A DNA stretch of 20,048 nucleotides from an uncultured Clostridia bacterium (lineage in GTDB: Bacteria > Bacillota > Clostridia > TANB77 > CAG-508): the NCBI GenBank assembly GCA_944390615.1, contig CALXRJ010000173.1:1-20048 (forward strand), written 5' to 3'. Each line of letters opens with the position of its first letter. The first letter of the stretch is position 1. This document shows positions 7,710-15,158 of this stretch, one piece after another. A model generated the notes under the pieces. The model was not told the DNA's origin. It did no database searches and saw only the letters and a program-made list of their open reading frames with translations. The translations under genes were made by a program, and so were the position numbers.

Positions 7710-10352
7710 ATGAAAAAAATAAGAGATAAAATAATTTTATTATCCATTCTAATGATTTTATTTGTAACTACTTCTGTATTAGCAACAACATATGAAGCCA
7801 TAGAAGCTCCGTATACAGAAGAGTATAAAGAATATTTAGAATTATCAGAAGAAGAAAAAAGCCGAATTTTAGAGCCAAGAAAATATGATTTTTCAGATGA
7901 AAAAAATAGCACCAACACAGTTCTTTTAGAAAATGAAAAAATAACATTAAAAAATTTAGTTAATGTATTAAGATCTTCTGCCACTGCAACAGAAGCTAGG
8001 TTCTCATTAAAAGACTTAATATCTAATAATATTGTTGTCAAAAATCAAGAAAGTGTAAATGCTTGTTGGGCTTTTGCTTCCATAAGTTCTTTAGAAACAA
8101 ATTTAGCTTTAAAAAATTACCATAACAATATAGCAGAAAGACTATATGATTTTTCAGAAAGACATATGGCATACACCATGTCACAAAGCTTTTTAGCCGG
8201 ACAAATTAATCCATATGGCTATTCCCATCAAGTAGCTGCTGGAGGAACTTATTTAATGGCAACCTCCTATTTAACCAATGGGCAAGGAGCAGTTCTTGAA
8301 GAAGATATGCCTTTTGTAGACACACAAGAAGAAATTGATATTAGCCAAATACAAAATAAAACGGTTCAAACAACTGTAAATAATATTCTTTGGATGGATC
8401 CTATTACAGATGTAAAAAATGCAAGTGAAACAGAATTAAATAATTTAAGACAAGAAATAAAAGAACATGTTTCCACTTATGGTTCTGTCTATGCTGGTGT
8501 ATATGCACCAGATGGATCTGAGCAAAGTGAGCAATATATAAATATGTCAACAGGAGCGATGTATGTTGACGAAATAAAAACTTGGACAGAGACCGATGAA
8601 AATGAAATAGAGATAAGTTATTCCACTAAACCAAATCATGCTGTTTCTATTATTGGTTGGGATGACAATTATGCAAAAGAAAATTTTACAACCCAACCAA
8701 CTAATAATGGAGCCTGGATTGTAAAAAATTCTTGGGGAGAAAATGAAACATATACATATGATGAAGTCAAAGCAATATATGGTACAGATCTTACAGACGA
8801 ACAATTTACCTCACTTTTAGAAGCACTTAGAGAATCTGGTTATACAGTTGATGAAAATAACCAAACTGTATCGATGAAAGTAGGAGATAATGGTATATTT
8901 TATGTATCTTATGAAGATGCCACTATCTATACAAATTTATTTGGCATTGTAAGTGCAAGTGATTCCAAAACATATGATAATTTATATCAACATGATGTGT
9001 TAGGACTTAATTATGAAACAAGTTATACAGGAACAGCAACACAAGATATTTATGCAGCTAATGTATTTGCTAGAGATACGACAGATGCAGAGTATTTAAC
9101 ATCTATTGGTATTACCAATTATGTAGCAGGAACCTATGAGGTATATATAAATCCAGACGGAGCGGGAAAAAGTAAGCAAGACTTGCAAAAAGCAGAATTA
9201 ACAACAGGAAGTGAAATTACTTTAACAGCAGGTTATAATACAATAGAATTCCAAAAACCATTTCAATTAACAGGAAATAATTTTGTAATAGCTTTAAAAT
9301 TAAAACATACAGAAGGAGAATATACCTATTTACCATTTGAAAGTCCGGATGGAGATGCCAATTCAGTAGCTTCTGAAGGGGAAAGTTTTATTATTTTTGA
9401 AAGTGATTTGGAAAATGGGGATGATTGGGTTGATGTCAGTGACCCTACTGATGAAGATATATTTGTTGGAAATCTTTGTATAAAAGGAATAACAGTCGAT
9501 AACTATACAGGAGATATAGCAAACCCGGATACAGAAAATCCAGGTGAAGAAAACCCTGGAAATAATACCACAGGAGGAAATACAACAGAAGATAATACCA
9601 CAGGAGGAAACACAACAGAAGATAATACCACAGGAGGAAATACAACAGAAGATAATACTACTGGAGGAAATACAACTGAAAATAATACGCCAGGAGAAAA
9701 TACAACTGGAAATAATACTACCGGAGGAGATATACCACAAGACAATGAGCCAGTAAATTCTAATTTTGATCAAGCAGAAGCCTATTTAACCAATATCAAA
9801 ATAACAGTAAATGATTACATTTATACATTTGAAATGAAAATGGAAGTAAGAAATATAGAAGTTAGTCAAATCAATGATAGCTATGAACACTATTTTTATA
9901 TAAATGGTGATCCGAATACACAAAGCCTACTAGATGACAAATGGATTAAAACAGATTCCTTCGAAAGGCAAGCAGACGGAACCTATACCATAAAATTAAC
10001 AATTAATGATGAATCGCAAATATCTGATTTGGAAGAAGATAGTGAAAATGCCTATATCTATATAAAAGAAATTGCAACAAATGGTAATTTATCAAGCACG
10101 GTAATTTCCGATGCTATGCAAATAGATATTGATACAGCTAATTTAGAAATTGATACAGATGAGGATGGCAATACAGCAGTTGTATATGAGCCACAAGTAA
10201 ATCATGCCAATAGTTCTACAACAGATAATACTACAGCAATAACTAATTTACCAAGAACAGGTATAAAAACAATTTTGGTTGTAATAGGTGTGATAGCTAT
10301 TGTATTTGTAATAACTTATATAAAATATAGAAAAATGGATGATATCAAATAA
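7710..10352 (+). CDS. Secreted, wall-anchored C1 (papain-family) cysteine protease with LPRTG signal
   Basis: This is a predicted surface protease of 880 residues. Domains in order: signal peptide 1-25 (KK-start, hydrophobic core, cleavage after VLA); acidic pro-region about 26-100; papain-like domain about 100-415 with oxyanion Gln113, nucleophile Cys119 (ACWAF), His310 (NHAVSIIGWDD) and Asn340 (VKNSWGE); a beta-rich region about 420-605 resembling the lectin-like domain that follows C1 peptidases in Clostridia; six 10-residue NNTTGGNTTE-type repeats (618-677), probably a wall-spanning stalk; a second beta-rich domain about 683-802; then LPRTG (847-851), a hydrophobic segment and a KYRK tail, a complete sortase signal. 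Odd: about 45 extra residues sit between the Asn motif and GIFYVSYED. Start: AAAGGGG at 7692-7698 is 11 nt upstream. It has its own promoter and terminator. Substrate unknown; all four catalytic residues are present, so it is probably active. Confidence 0.9.
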   Translation: MKKIRDKIILLSILMILFVTTSVLATTYEAIEAPYTEEYKEYLELSEEEKSRILEPRKYDFSDEKNSTNTVLLENEKITLKNLVNVLRSSATATEARFSLKDLISNNIVVKNQESVNACWAFASISSLETNLALKNYHNNIAERLYDFSERHMAYTMSQSFLAGQINPYGYSHQVAAGGTYLMATSYLTNGQGAVLEEDMPFVDTQEEIDISQIQNKTVQTTVNNILWMDPITDVKNASETELNNLRQEIKEHVSTYGSVYAGVYAPDGSEQSEQYINMSTGAMYVDEIKTWTETDENEIEISYSTKPNHAVSIIGWDDNYAKENFTTQPTNNGAWIVKNSWGENETYTYDEVKAIYGTDLTDEQFTSLLEALRESGYTVDENNQTVSMKVGDNGIFYVSYEDATIYTNLFGIVSASDSKTYDNLYQHDVLGLNYETSYTGTATQDIYAANVFARDTTDAEYLTSIGITNYVAGTYEVYINPDGAGKSKQDLQKAELTTGSEITLTAGYNTIEFQKPFQLTGNNFVIALKLKHTEGEYTYLPFESPDGDANSVASEGESFIIFESDLENGDDWVDVSDPTDEDIFVGNLCIKGITVDNYTGDIANPDTENPGEENPGNNTTGGNTTEDNTTGGNTTEDNTTGGNTTEDNTTGGNTTENNTPGENTTGNNTTGGDIPQDNEPVNSNFDQAEAYLTNIKITVNDYIYTFEMKMEVRNIEVSQINDSYEHYFYINGDPNTQSLLDDKWIKTDSFERQADGTYTIKLTINDESQISDLEEDSENAYIYIKEIATNGNLSSTVISDAMQIDIDTANLEIDTDEDGNTAVVYEPQVNHANSSTTDNTTAITNLPRTGIKTILVVIGVIAIVFVITYIKYRKMDDIK
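9561..9740 (+). repeat. Tandem 30-bp repeat (six units) in the protease stalk
   Basis: Six units of 30 bp start at 9561, 9591, 9621, 9651, 9681 and 9711. The first three are almost identical and the last three diverge. Each encodes ten residues of type NNTTGGNTTE. The period keeps the reading frame, so unit gain or loss would change stalk length without breaking the gene. Confidence 0.9.
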
Positions 10353-10355
10353 GGT

Positions 10356-10394
10356 AAAAAAATTGAAACTAATTTACTTAGTTTCAATTTTTTT
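10356..10394 (+). terminator. Rho-independent terminator of the C1 protease gene
   Basis: A perfect 17-bp stem (10356-10372 with 10378-10394), 5-nt loop TTTAC, ending in seven T residues. It starts 4 nt after the protease stop codon. Because the left arm starts with seven A residues, it could also work on the opposite strand. Confidence 0.85.
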
Positions 10395-10396
10395 AG

Positions 10397-10692
10397 TTTA
10401 AATTTCGCTTTGGGGTCTAGCAATCGGCTGTTTGTCTTTAGGGGGATGGGGTTCTATGTTTTATTTTCAATGATAATTGGTTCATTTCATAAGTTAAGAA
10501 CTTGTATGCACCTTATTTGGCACCCTTTCTGTGATAATTCTCCTGGGGAGAATTACACGAACATTTTCCAAATAAGGTGCATACAATTTCTAAACTTATT
10601 TCATTCACACAATTATCATTGAAAATAAAACATAGAACCCCATCCCCCTAAAGACAAACAGCCGATTGCTAGACCCCAAAGTGAAATTTAAA
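10397..10692. repeat. 296-bp near-perfect palindrome (possible MITE or long RNA hairpin)
   Basis: The outer arms 10397-10478 and 10611-10692 (82 nt each) are reverse complements with a single mismatch (10407 against 10682), which is a G-U pair in + strand RNA. The inner part also folds: about 14 of 16 bases pair near 10489-10504, then a perfect 19-bp stretch (10502-10520 with 10568-10586), then an 8-bp apex stem (10536-10543 with 10547-10554) with loop TGG. TTTAAA occurs at both outer ends; because it is itself palindromic, it could be part of the arms or a target duplication. It sits exactly between a terminator and the next promoter. The 70-codon ORF across it is not credible. This explains the gap between the protease gene and the PLP enzyme gene. 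Confidence 0.85.
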
Positions 10693-10700
10693 TAAAGTGA

Positions 10701-10729
10701 TTTACAATTTTTATAAAATGAGCTATAAT
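10701..10729 (+). promoter_or_regulatory. Predicted sigma-A promoter of the PLP enzyme gene
   Basis: TTTACA (10701-10706), 17-bp spacer, TATAAT (10724-10729). The -35 box starts 8 bp beyond the end of the 296-bp palindrome, so the palindrome occupies the upstream activation region. Confidence 0.75.
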
Positions 10730-10754
10730 AAAGGGGTAAAAAGGAGTGGGAAAA

Positions 10755-12026
10755 ATGTATCAAAATTTTGGAATCAGTCAAAAAATAGAAGAACTATCAA
10801 AAGAAGTAGAAAAAGAAATACAACCACAATTTGATAAAATTGAAAAAATATGTGAAGCAAATAGTTTAAAAGTATTGCAAGCCATGCAAGACAAAAAACT
10901 ATCTGGAGTACATCTAAATACCTCAACTGGATATGGAATTGATGAGCCAGGAAGAGACAAAATAGAAGAAATTTACAGTCAAATATTTAAAGCAGAAGAT
11001 GCGCTAGTTAGAAGTCAACTCATCTCTGGTTCTCATGCACTAGCCGTTACTTTGCAAGGTTTATTAAGACCAAATGATATTATGCTAAGTATAACAGGAC
11101 TGCCATATGATACCTTGCAAACAGTCATTGGAATTGGTGAAAATCCGAGCCCTAGTTCTCTAAAAGCTTATCATATTCAATATGAACAAATAGATTTAAA
11201 AAATAATGAATTTGATACCGAAAAAATTATGCAGAGACTAGCCAAAAAAGACGTAAAACTAGTTGAAATTCAAAGATCTATTGGATATTCCACTAGAAAA
11301 AGCATAACCATAGAAAAAGTAGAGGAAATGATAAAGCAAATTAGAAAAGTAAATACAGAAGTCATTATTATGGTAGATAACTGTTATTGTGAATTTGTAA
11401 CAGAAAAAGAACCCATTGAAGTAGGAGCAGATATTGCAGTTGGATCCTTAATTAAAAATTTAGGAGCAGGAATAGCAACAAGTGGGGCTTATGTTGTAGG
11501 AAAAAAAGATTTGATTGCCTTGGTAGCAGAAAGATTAACAGGTCTTGGAAAAGAAATTGGTCCATCACTTGGTCAAAATACGAATTATCTTAAAGGTCTA
11601 TTTTTCGCTCCATCTGTTGTAGCCAGTGCTTTAAAAACCATGATATTTGCTAGTAGAATGTTAGAAAAATTAGGTTATAATACAAGTCCTAAATATGATG
11701 AACCTAGAGCAGATATTGTGCAAAACATTATATTTCATGACAGAGAAAAACTAATTAAATTTTGTCAAGGCATACAATCTGGTTCACCAATGGATAGTTT
11801 TGTAACACCAATTCCAAGTCCAATGGCAGGTTATACAGATCAAGTCATTATGGCAGCTGGAACTTTTGTTGATGGTGCAACCATAGAATTAAGCTGTGAT
11901 GCGCCTTTAAGAGAACCTTATATAGCTTATATGCAAGGCGGATTAACTTATCCATATGGAAAATTAGGTGTATTAAAGGCTATTGAATATATGAATGGGG
12001 AAACAGAGGAAAAAAAACTATTTTAA
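10755..12026 (+). CDS. Methionine gamma-lyase family PLP enzyme ('aluminium resistance' protein, YnbB-like)
   Basis: A cytoplasmic, fold-type I PLP-dependent enzyme of 423 residues, in the family (COG4100) annotated as methionine gamma-lyase or 'aluminium resistance protein'. The real reaction of most members is not established; C-S lyase activity on sulfur amino acids is the usual prediction. Seen: glycine-rich and cofactor region GSHALAVTLQGLLRPND; NCYCEFV, in which the aspartate before the Asn likely contacts the PLP ring; the likely Schiff-base lysine K234 in SLIKNLGAG; C-terminal GGLTYPYGKLG block. The length is normal for the family. Start: AAGGAG at 10741-10746 is 8 nt before the ATG at 10755. 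A GTG at 10746 overlaps this site and is rejected. It has its own strong promoter and converges with glmS, sharing a terminator hairpin. Confidence 0.88.
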   Translation: MYQNFGISQKIEELSKEVEKEIQPQFDKIEKICEANSLKVLQAMQDKKLSGVHLNTSTGYGIDEPGRDKIEEIYSQIFKAEDALVRSQLISGSHALAVTLQGLLRPNDIMLSITGLPYDTLQTVIGIGENPSPSSLKAYHIQYEQIDLKNNEFDTEKIMQRLAKKDVKLVEIQRSIGYSTRKSITIEKVEEMIKQIRKVNTEVIIMVDNCYCEFVTEKEPIEVGADIAVGSLIKNLGAGIATSGAYVVGKKDLIALVAERLTGLGKEIGPSLGQNTNYLKGLFFAPSVVASALKTMIFASRMLEKLGYNTSPKYDEPRADIVQNIIFHDREKLIKFCQGIQSGSPMDSFVTPIPSPMAGYTDQVIMAAGTFVDGATIELSCDAPLREPYIAYMQGGLTYPYGKLGVLKAIEYMNGETEEKKLF

Positions 12027-12070
12027 TGGGAAAAGATTTGTGCTTTTTCTAAAATATAGAATAATTTGAA

Positions 12071-12107
12071 AATAGAGAGTTACAAAGCAATTTTGTAACT
12101 CTCTATT
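12071..12107. terminator. Shared terminator hairpin between the PLP enzyme gene and glmS
   Basis: A perfect 16-bp stem (12071-12086 with 12092-12107) with 5-nt loop GCAAT, between two convergent genes. On the - strand it is followed by a T-rich tail (ATTTTC), which suits glmS; on the + strand there is no long T run. A second small hairpin (TAAATGC 12110-12116 with GCATTTA 12123-12129) lies between it and the glmS stop. Confidence 0.6.
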
Positions 12108-12132
12108 CATAAATGCTATAAGGCATTTAAAT

Positions 12133-13983
12133 TTATTCTACTGTAACAGATTTAGCAAGATTTCTAGGTTTATCAACATCTAATCCTTTCTCTTTAGAAA
12201 CATAATAAGCGAGAAGTTGTAAAGGAACAATAGTAATAATAGGCGATAAATAAGTAATGGTATCAGGAACAACAATGATATTATGAAATAGAGAACTATC
12301 TACTAATTTAAGTGTAGCATCTGATACCACAGCAGTTGTTAAGGCACCTCTTGTTATAATTTCTTCCATATTACTTACTGTTTTTTTGACTAAATTGGGA
12401 TCTGTCATAATACCAATAACATTAACATCTTTTTCAATTAAGGCTATTGTGCCATGTTTTAATTCACCTGCTGCATAACTTTCTGAATGAATGTAAGAAA
12501 TTTCTTTTAATTTTAAAGAAGCTTCTTGTGCAGTTGTATAATCAATGCCTCTTCCTAAATAGAAAACATCTTTTTCTTTGAATAAATTTTTCGCAATTGT
12601 AGCAACTGTATCTGTATTTTTTAAAATATCTTCTATCTTGTTAGGTAAGCCTAGTAAGGCATCTTTGATTTTCTTTAATTCTGCTGTATCTGTATTTTCT
12701 AAAACTTCTGCAAAATAAATGATCAGTAATAGCATCAAGGTAATTTGAGAAGTATATGCTTTAGTGGAAGCAACTGCAATTTCAGGTCCTGCATGTGTAT
12801 AAATAGCAGAATCTGCTTCTCGCGAAATAGAGCTTCCAAGTACATTGGTTATAGCAATGGTTTTGGCATGGTTCTCTTTAGAAAGCTTTAAAGCTGCCAA
12901 TGTATCTGCTGTTTCGCCTGATTGGCTAATAAAAATACACAATGTTTTTTCATCTATTAAAGGATTTCGATAGCGAAACTCAGAAGCAATGTCTACTTCT
13001 GTATGGATTTTACAAAGGTGTTCCATCGTATTTTTTACAGCAAGCCCTGCATGCATGGCAGTACCACAGGCAATAATATAAATTTGGTGTAAAGTAGATA
13101 AATAATCTTTCGTAAAAGAAAGTTCATCAAAATTACATTTATCACTATCTAATCTGGAGCCGATTGTTTCACGAATACTGGTAGGTTGTTCCATAATTTC
13201 TTTTAGCATATAATCATCAAACCCAGATTTATCAGCAGCCATAGCATCCCAAGTAATGGTTGTAGTATGTTTTTGGATAGGATTTAAATCTTGATCATAA
13301 AAGTCAATTTTGTCTCTGGAGAGAACTACATATTCAAAATTTTCTAATAAATAAAAATCTTTTGTGTAACCTAAAATAGCAGGAATATCAGAAGCTACGT
13401 AGTTTTCATCATTACTTTTACCAATGACAAGTGGACTATCTTTTCTAACTACAATCATATGATCTGGCATATAAACAGATAATATTTCTAAAGAAAAACT
13501 ACCAATCAATTTACTACAAGCTTGTTTTACAGCTCTTAAAACTTTTTGGCCATCCTCTTGTTCCTCTTTTTGATAATAATAATCAATTAAATTAGGAACA
13601 ACTTCTGTATCTGTATCAGATAAGAAATGATATCCATTTTCTTCTAAGAATTTTTTTAGTTCCATATAATTTTCAATAATTCCATTATGAACAACACAAA
13701 AAGAATTTGAATTATCAGCATGAGGATGAGAATTGATTTTAGAAGGAATGCCATGTGTTGCCCATCTAGTATGTGCAATCCCAATAGAACCTTCTAATTT
13801 TTTTGTTTCATCCAAATGGTAAAGGTTTTCCACACGCCCTTTGTCTTTTACTATTTTAATTTTATTTTTTTCTATGGTAGCCATTCCTGCTGAATCATAA
13901 CCTCTATATTCTAGTTTTGATAATCCTGCTAATAAAATAGGACTTGCTTTTTGAAATCCTATGTAACCAACAATTCCACACAT
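12133..13983 (-). CDS. glmS: Glutamine--fructose-6-phosphate aminotransferase (isomerizing)
   Basis: Makes glucosamine-6-phosphate from fructose-6-phosphate and glutamine, the first step to UDP-GlcNAc for peptidoglycan; cytoplasmic. Seen: 616 residues, close to the usual 600-610. N-terminal glutaminase domain with the nucleophile Cys right after Met (MCGIVGYIG), EYRGYDSAG and HTRWATHG. Linker with GFDDYMLKEIMEQP. First SIS domain with CGTAMHAG and the sugar-phosphate loop SQSGETADT; second SIS domain with SESYAAGELKHG; C-terminal KPRNLAKSVTVE. The position equal to E. coli Ser303 is Ala here, while the other phosphate-loop residues are present. Start: AAAGGAGAG on the - strand about 6 nt before the ATG. 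No glmS ribozyme core is visible upstream, so control must differ from that in many Bacillota (inference). Confidence 0.96.
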   Translation of the reverse strand: MCGIVGYIGFQKASPILLAGLSKLEYRGYDSAGMATIEKNKIKIVKDKGRVENLYHLDETKKLEGSIGIAHTRWATHGIPSKINSHPHADNSNSFCVVHNGIIENYMELKKFLEENGYHFLSDTDTEVVPNLIDYYYQKEEQEDGQKVLRAVKQACSKLIGSFSLEILSVYMPDHMIVVRKDSPLVIGKSNDENYVASDIPAILGYTKDFYLLENFEYVVLSRDKIDFYDQDLNPIQKHTTTITWDAMAADKSGFDDYMLKEIMEQPTSIRETIGSRLDSDKCNFDELSFTKDYLSTLHQIYIIACGTAMHAGLAVKNTMEHLCKIHTEVDIASEFRYRNPLIDEKTLCIFISQSGETADTLAALKLSKENHAKTIAITNVLGSSISREADSAIYTHAGPEIAVASTKAYTSQITLMLLLIIYFAEVLENTDTAELKKIKDALLGLPNKIEDILKNTDTVATIAKNLFKEKDVFYLGRGIDYTTAQEASLKLKEISYIHSESYAAGELKHGTIALIEKDVNVIGIMTDPNLVKKTVSNMEEIITRGALTTAVVSDATLKLVDSSLFHNIIVVPDTITYLSPIITIVPLQLLAYYVSKEKGLDVDKPRNLAKSVTVE

Positions 13984-14091
13984 AAAAATCTCTCCTTTTT
14001 TATAAAATAATGATGTACTACTAATAATAGTATTATAGTATTATGTTAAAAATAGACTTGGTTTTTCGTTTCGTTTGTAAATTTATATAAT

Positions 14092-14120
14092 ATATTATAA
14101 TAACTTTTAAAATGTTGCAA
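14092..14120 (-). promoter_or_regulatory. Possible glmS promoter
   Basis: On the - strand, TTGCAA (14115-14120), 17-bp spacer, TAATAT (14092-14097). A better -10, TATAAT (14094-14099), has only a 15-bp spacer. The region is extremely AT-rich and other -10 matches exist closer to the gene, so the exact site is uncertain. Confidence 0.35.
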
Positions 14121-14177
14121 GTATTTTTATAAAAAATTCATAAAAAGCAAAAGTTAACATAATTTCAGTGCCATAAA

Positions 14178-14206
14178 TTGACTTTACCATGGAAATTTGG
14201 TATAAT
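14178..14206 (+). promoter_or_regulatory. Extended -10 promoter of gene A (cassette-type)
   Basis: TTGACT (14178-14183), 17-bp spacer ending in TGG (14198-14200), TATAAT (14201-14206). It has the same design as the promoters of genes B, C and D. The predicted leader is only about 24 nt. The promoter overlaps the ATG at 14189, which excludes that ATG as the start. Confidence 0.85.
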
Positions 14207-14236
14207 GAAATCATCAAAATTGCAGGAGGAAAAAAT

Positions 14237-15013
14237 ATGAATGATGCAAGAATTTTACTGATTGGAGCACTAGTTGCAGATTGGTTATTGTTGCCGTGGT
14301 TTCTGAAACCACTTTCACTTTTTGGAATACTTGTGGCGGTGCTGGAAGTATGGCGGAAACGTAAACTTTTCTATAGTCACTGGATATTCAAAGCGTTTTG
14401 GTATTTGTGCCAAGTAATAGCCTTATTTGTGAGTTGGAGAGGTTGGGTTGCACTAATTCCTTTTTTATTTTATTATGTCTCTTGGTTATATGTCATCAAT
14501 ACTTTTAAAAAAGAATGGATTGAGGAATGGTGTTCTGAAAGTGAACATACAATTCTTGGAGTGCATAGAACGGGGATCCCGTATTTAGGCTATTGGATAG
14601 GAGAACTTATACCAATATGGCCGTGGGGACGAGACACTTACTATCTTTCATCCGATACTAAGGAAATTACCTCAAAGACATTCGACAGAGAGAAAGAAAT
14701 GCGAAGGATACGAGGTATTGACGGAGGAGGAGAAAGAGGAAAGGTTTTGGGTGTTGGAATGGTGAGAATCCGTATGGCAAAAGGCTGGACGGAAGAAACG
14801 TACGTAATTACAATATTACCTCAACCTGAATGGGTAGCTGCTTATTTAAGGAGGTACTATATTGAGCCATTCGAAAAAAAGTCTTCACATAAAAAAGAGA
14901 AAAAGGAAAAAAAGGAAAAAAAGAAGAACGAGAAGAATGACAAAAACGAGAAACCTCTGGAAAACATACAAATTGATAATATTAATGTGTATGTAGATAA
15001 TCGAAAAAATTAA
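14237..15013 (+). CDS. Gene A: membrane protein with predicted C-terminal bacterial PH-like domain and Lys-rich tail
   Basis: No specific function recognised. Seen: 258 residues. Several hydrophobic segments in the first 90 residues (about 3-20, 22-37, 46-65 and 66-87) suggest an integral membrane protein. Residues about 134-208 look like a bacterial PH (bPH/YdbS-type) domain: TYYLSS start, GKVLGVGMVRIRMAKG strand pair, then ILPQPEWVAAYL, as in the family's final strand and helix. Residues about 212-240 are a highly charged Lys/Glu/Asn run. Start: GGAGGA (14225-14230) is 6 nt before the ATG at 14237. The upstream in-frame ATG at 14189 is inside the promoter. Base use differs from its neighbours: 25 of 60 bases are G or C in 14281-14340, against 16 of 60 in 15181-15240 of uvrC. 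It is a single-gene unit between glmS and uvrC. Acquisition by transfer is inferred from composition. Confidence 0.8.
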   Translation: MNDARILLIGALVADWLLLPWFLKPLSLFGILVAVLEVWRKRKLFYSHWIFKAFWYLCQVIALFVSWRGWVALIPFLFYYVSWLYVINTFKKEWIEEWCSESEHTILGVHRTGIPYLGYWIGELIPIWPWGRDTYYLSSDTKEITSKTFDREKEMRRIRGIDGGGERGKVLGVGMVRIRMAKGWTEETYVITILPQPEWVAAYLRRYYIEPFEKKSSHKKEKKEKKEKKKNEKNDKNEKPLENIQIDNINVYVDNRKN

Positions 15014-15033
15014 TGCGAGTTTGATATTTCCCA

Positions 15034-15106
15034 TTCTGACAGCTTTTTTGAGTCAGAAATATGATTCCATAATAAACCCTCTGATTTTTAGAGGGTTTAT
15101 TATGGA
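15034..15106 (+). other. Two hairpins between gene A and uvrC
   Basis: The first hairpin pairs TTCTGAC (15034-15040) with GTCAGAA (15052-15058). The second is a perfect 16-bp stem (15066-15081 with 15091-15106) with a 9-nt loop. Neither is followed by a clear T run on either strand, so termination is possible but not shown. They account for most of the 145-bp gap. Confidence 0.55.
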
Positions 15107-15158
15107 TAAAAATCAAAAAAGGCAATAAAGAAGAGTATAATAGGGAGGTTTTACCAAA

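Noticed and set aside
7672..7713. 13-codon leader frame before the protease gene, its stop overlapping the protease ATG
   Set aside because: The AAAGGGG upstream is only 2 nt from its ATG, too close to work; the overlap is probably chance.
9561..9740. CRISPR-like array of short repeats
   Set aside because: Units are contiguous 30-bp tandem copies with no spacers and encode in-frame protein repeats.
9363..9773. Minus-strand frames of up to 136 codons over the protease stalk
   Set aside because: They arise from the low-complexity repeat read backwards, with very biased composition and no start signals.
10410..10622. 70-codon + strand frame inside the palindrome
   Set aside because: It is an accident of the inverted repeat: no ribosome binding site, no protein-like composition, and it spans both arms of the hairpin.
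14189..14236. N-terminal extension of gene A to the ATG at 14189
   Set aside because: This region contains the -10 box and predicted transcription start, and no ribosome binding site; GGAGGA points to 14237. The same logic removes the upstream starts of genes B, C and D and of the PLP enzyme.
15136..15141. TATAAT as a uvrC promoter -10 box
   Set aside because: A transcript starting from it would begin at or after the uvrC ribosome binding site (15143-15148), and there is no -35 box at the right distance.
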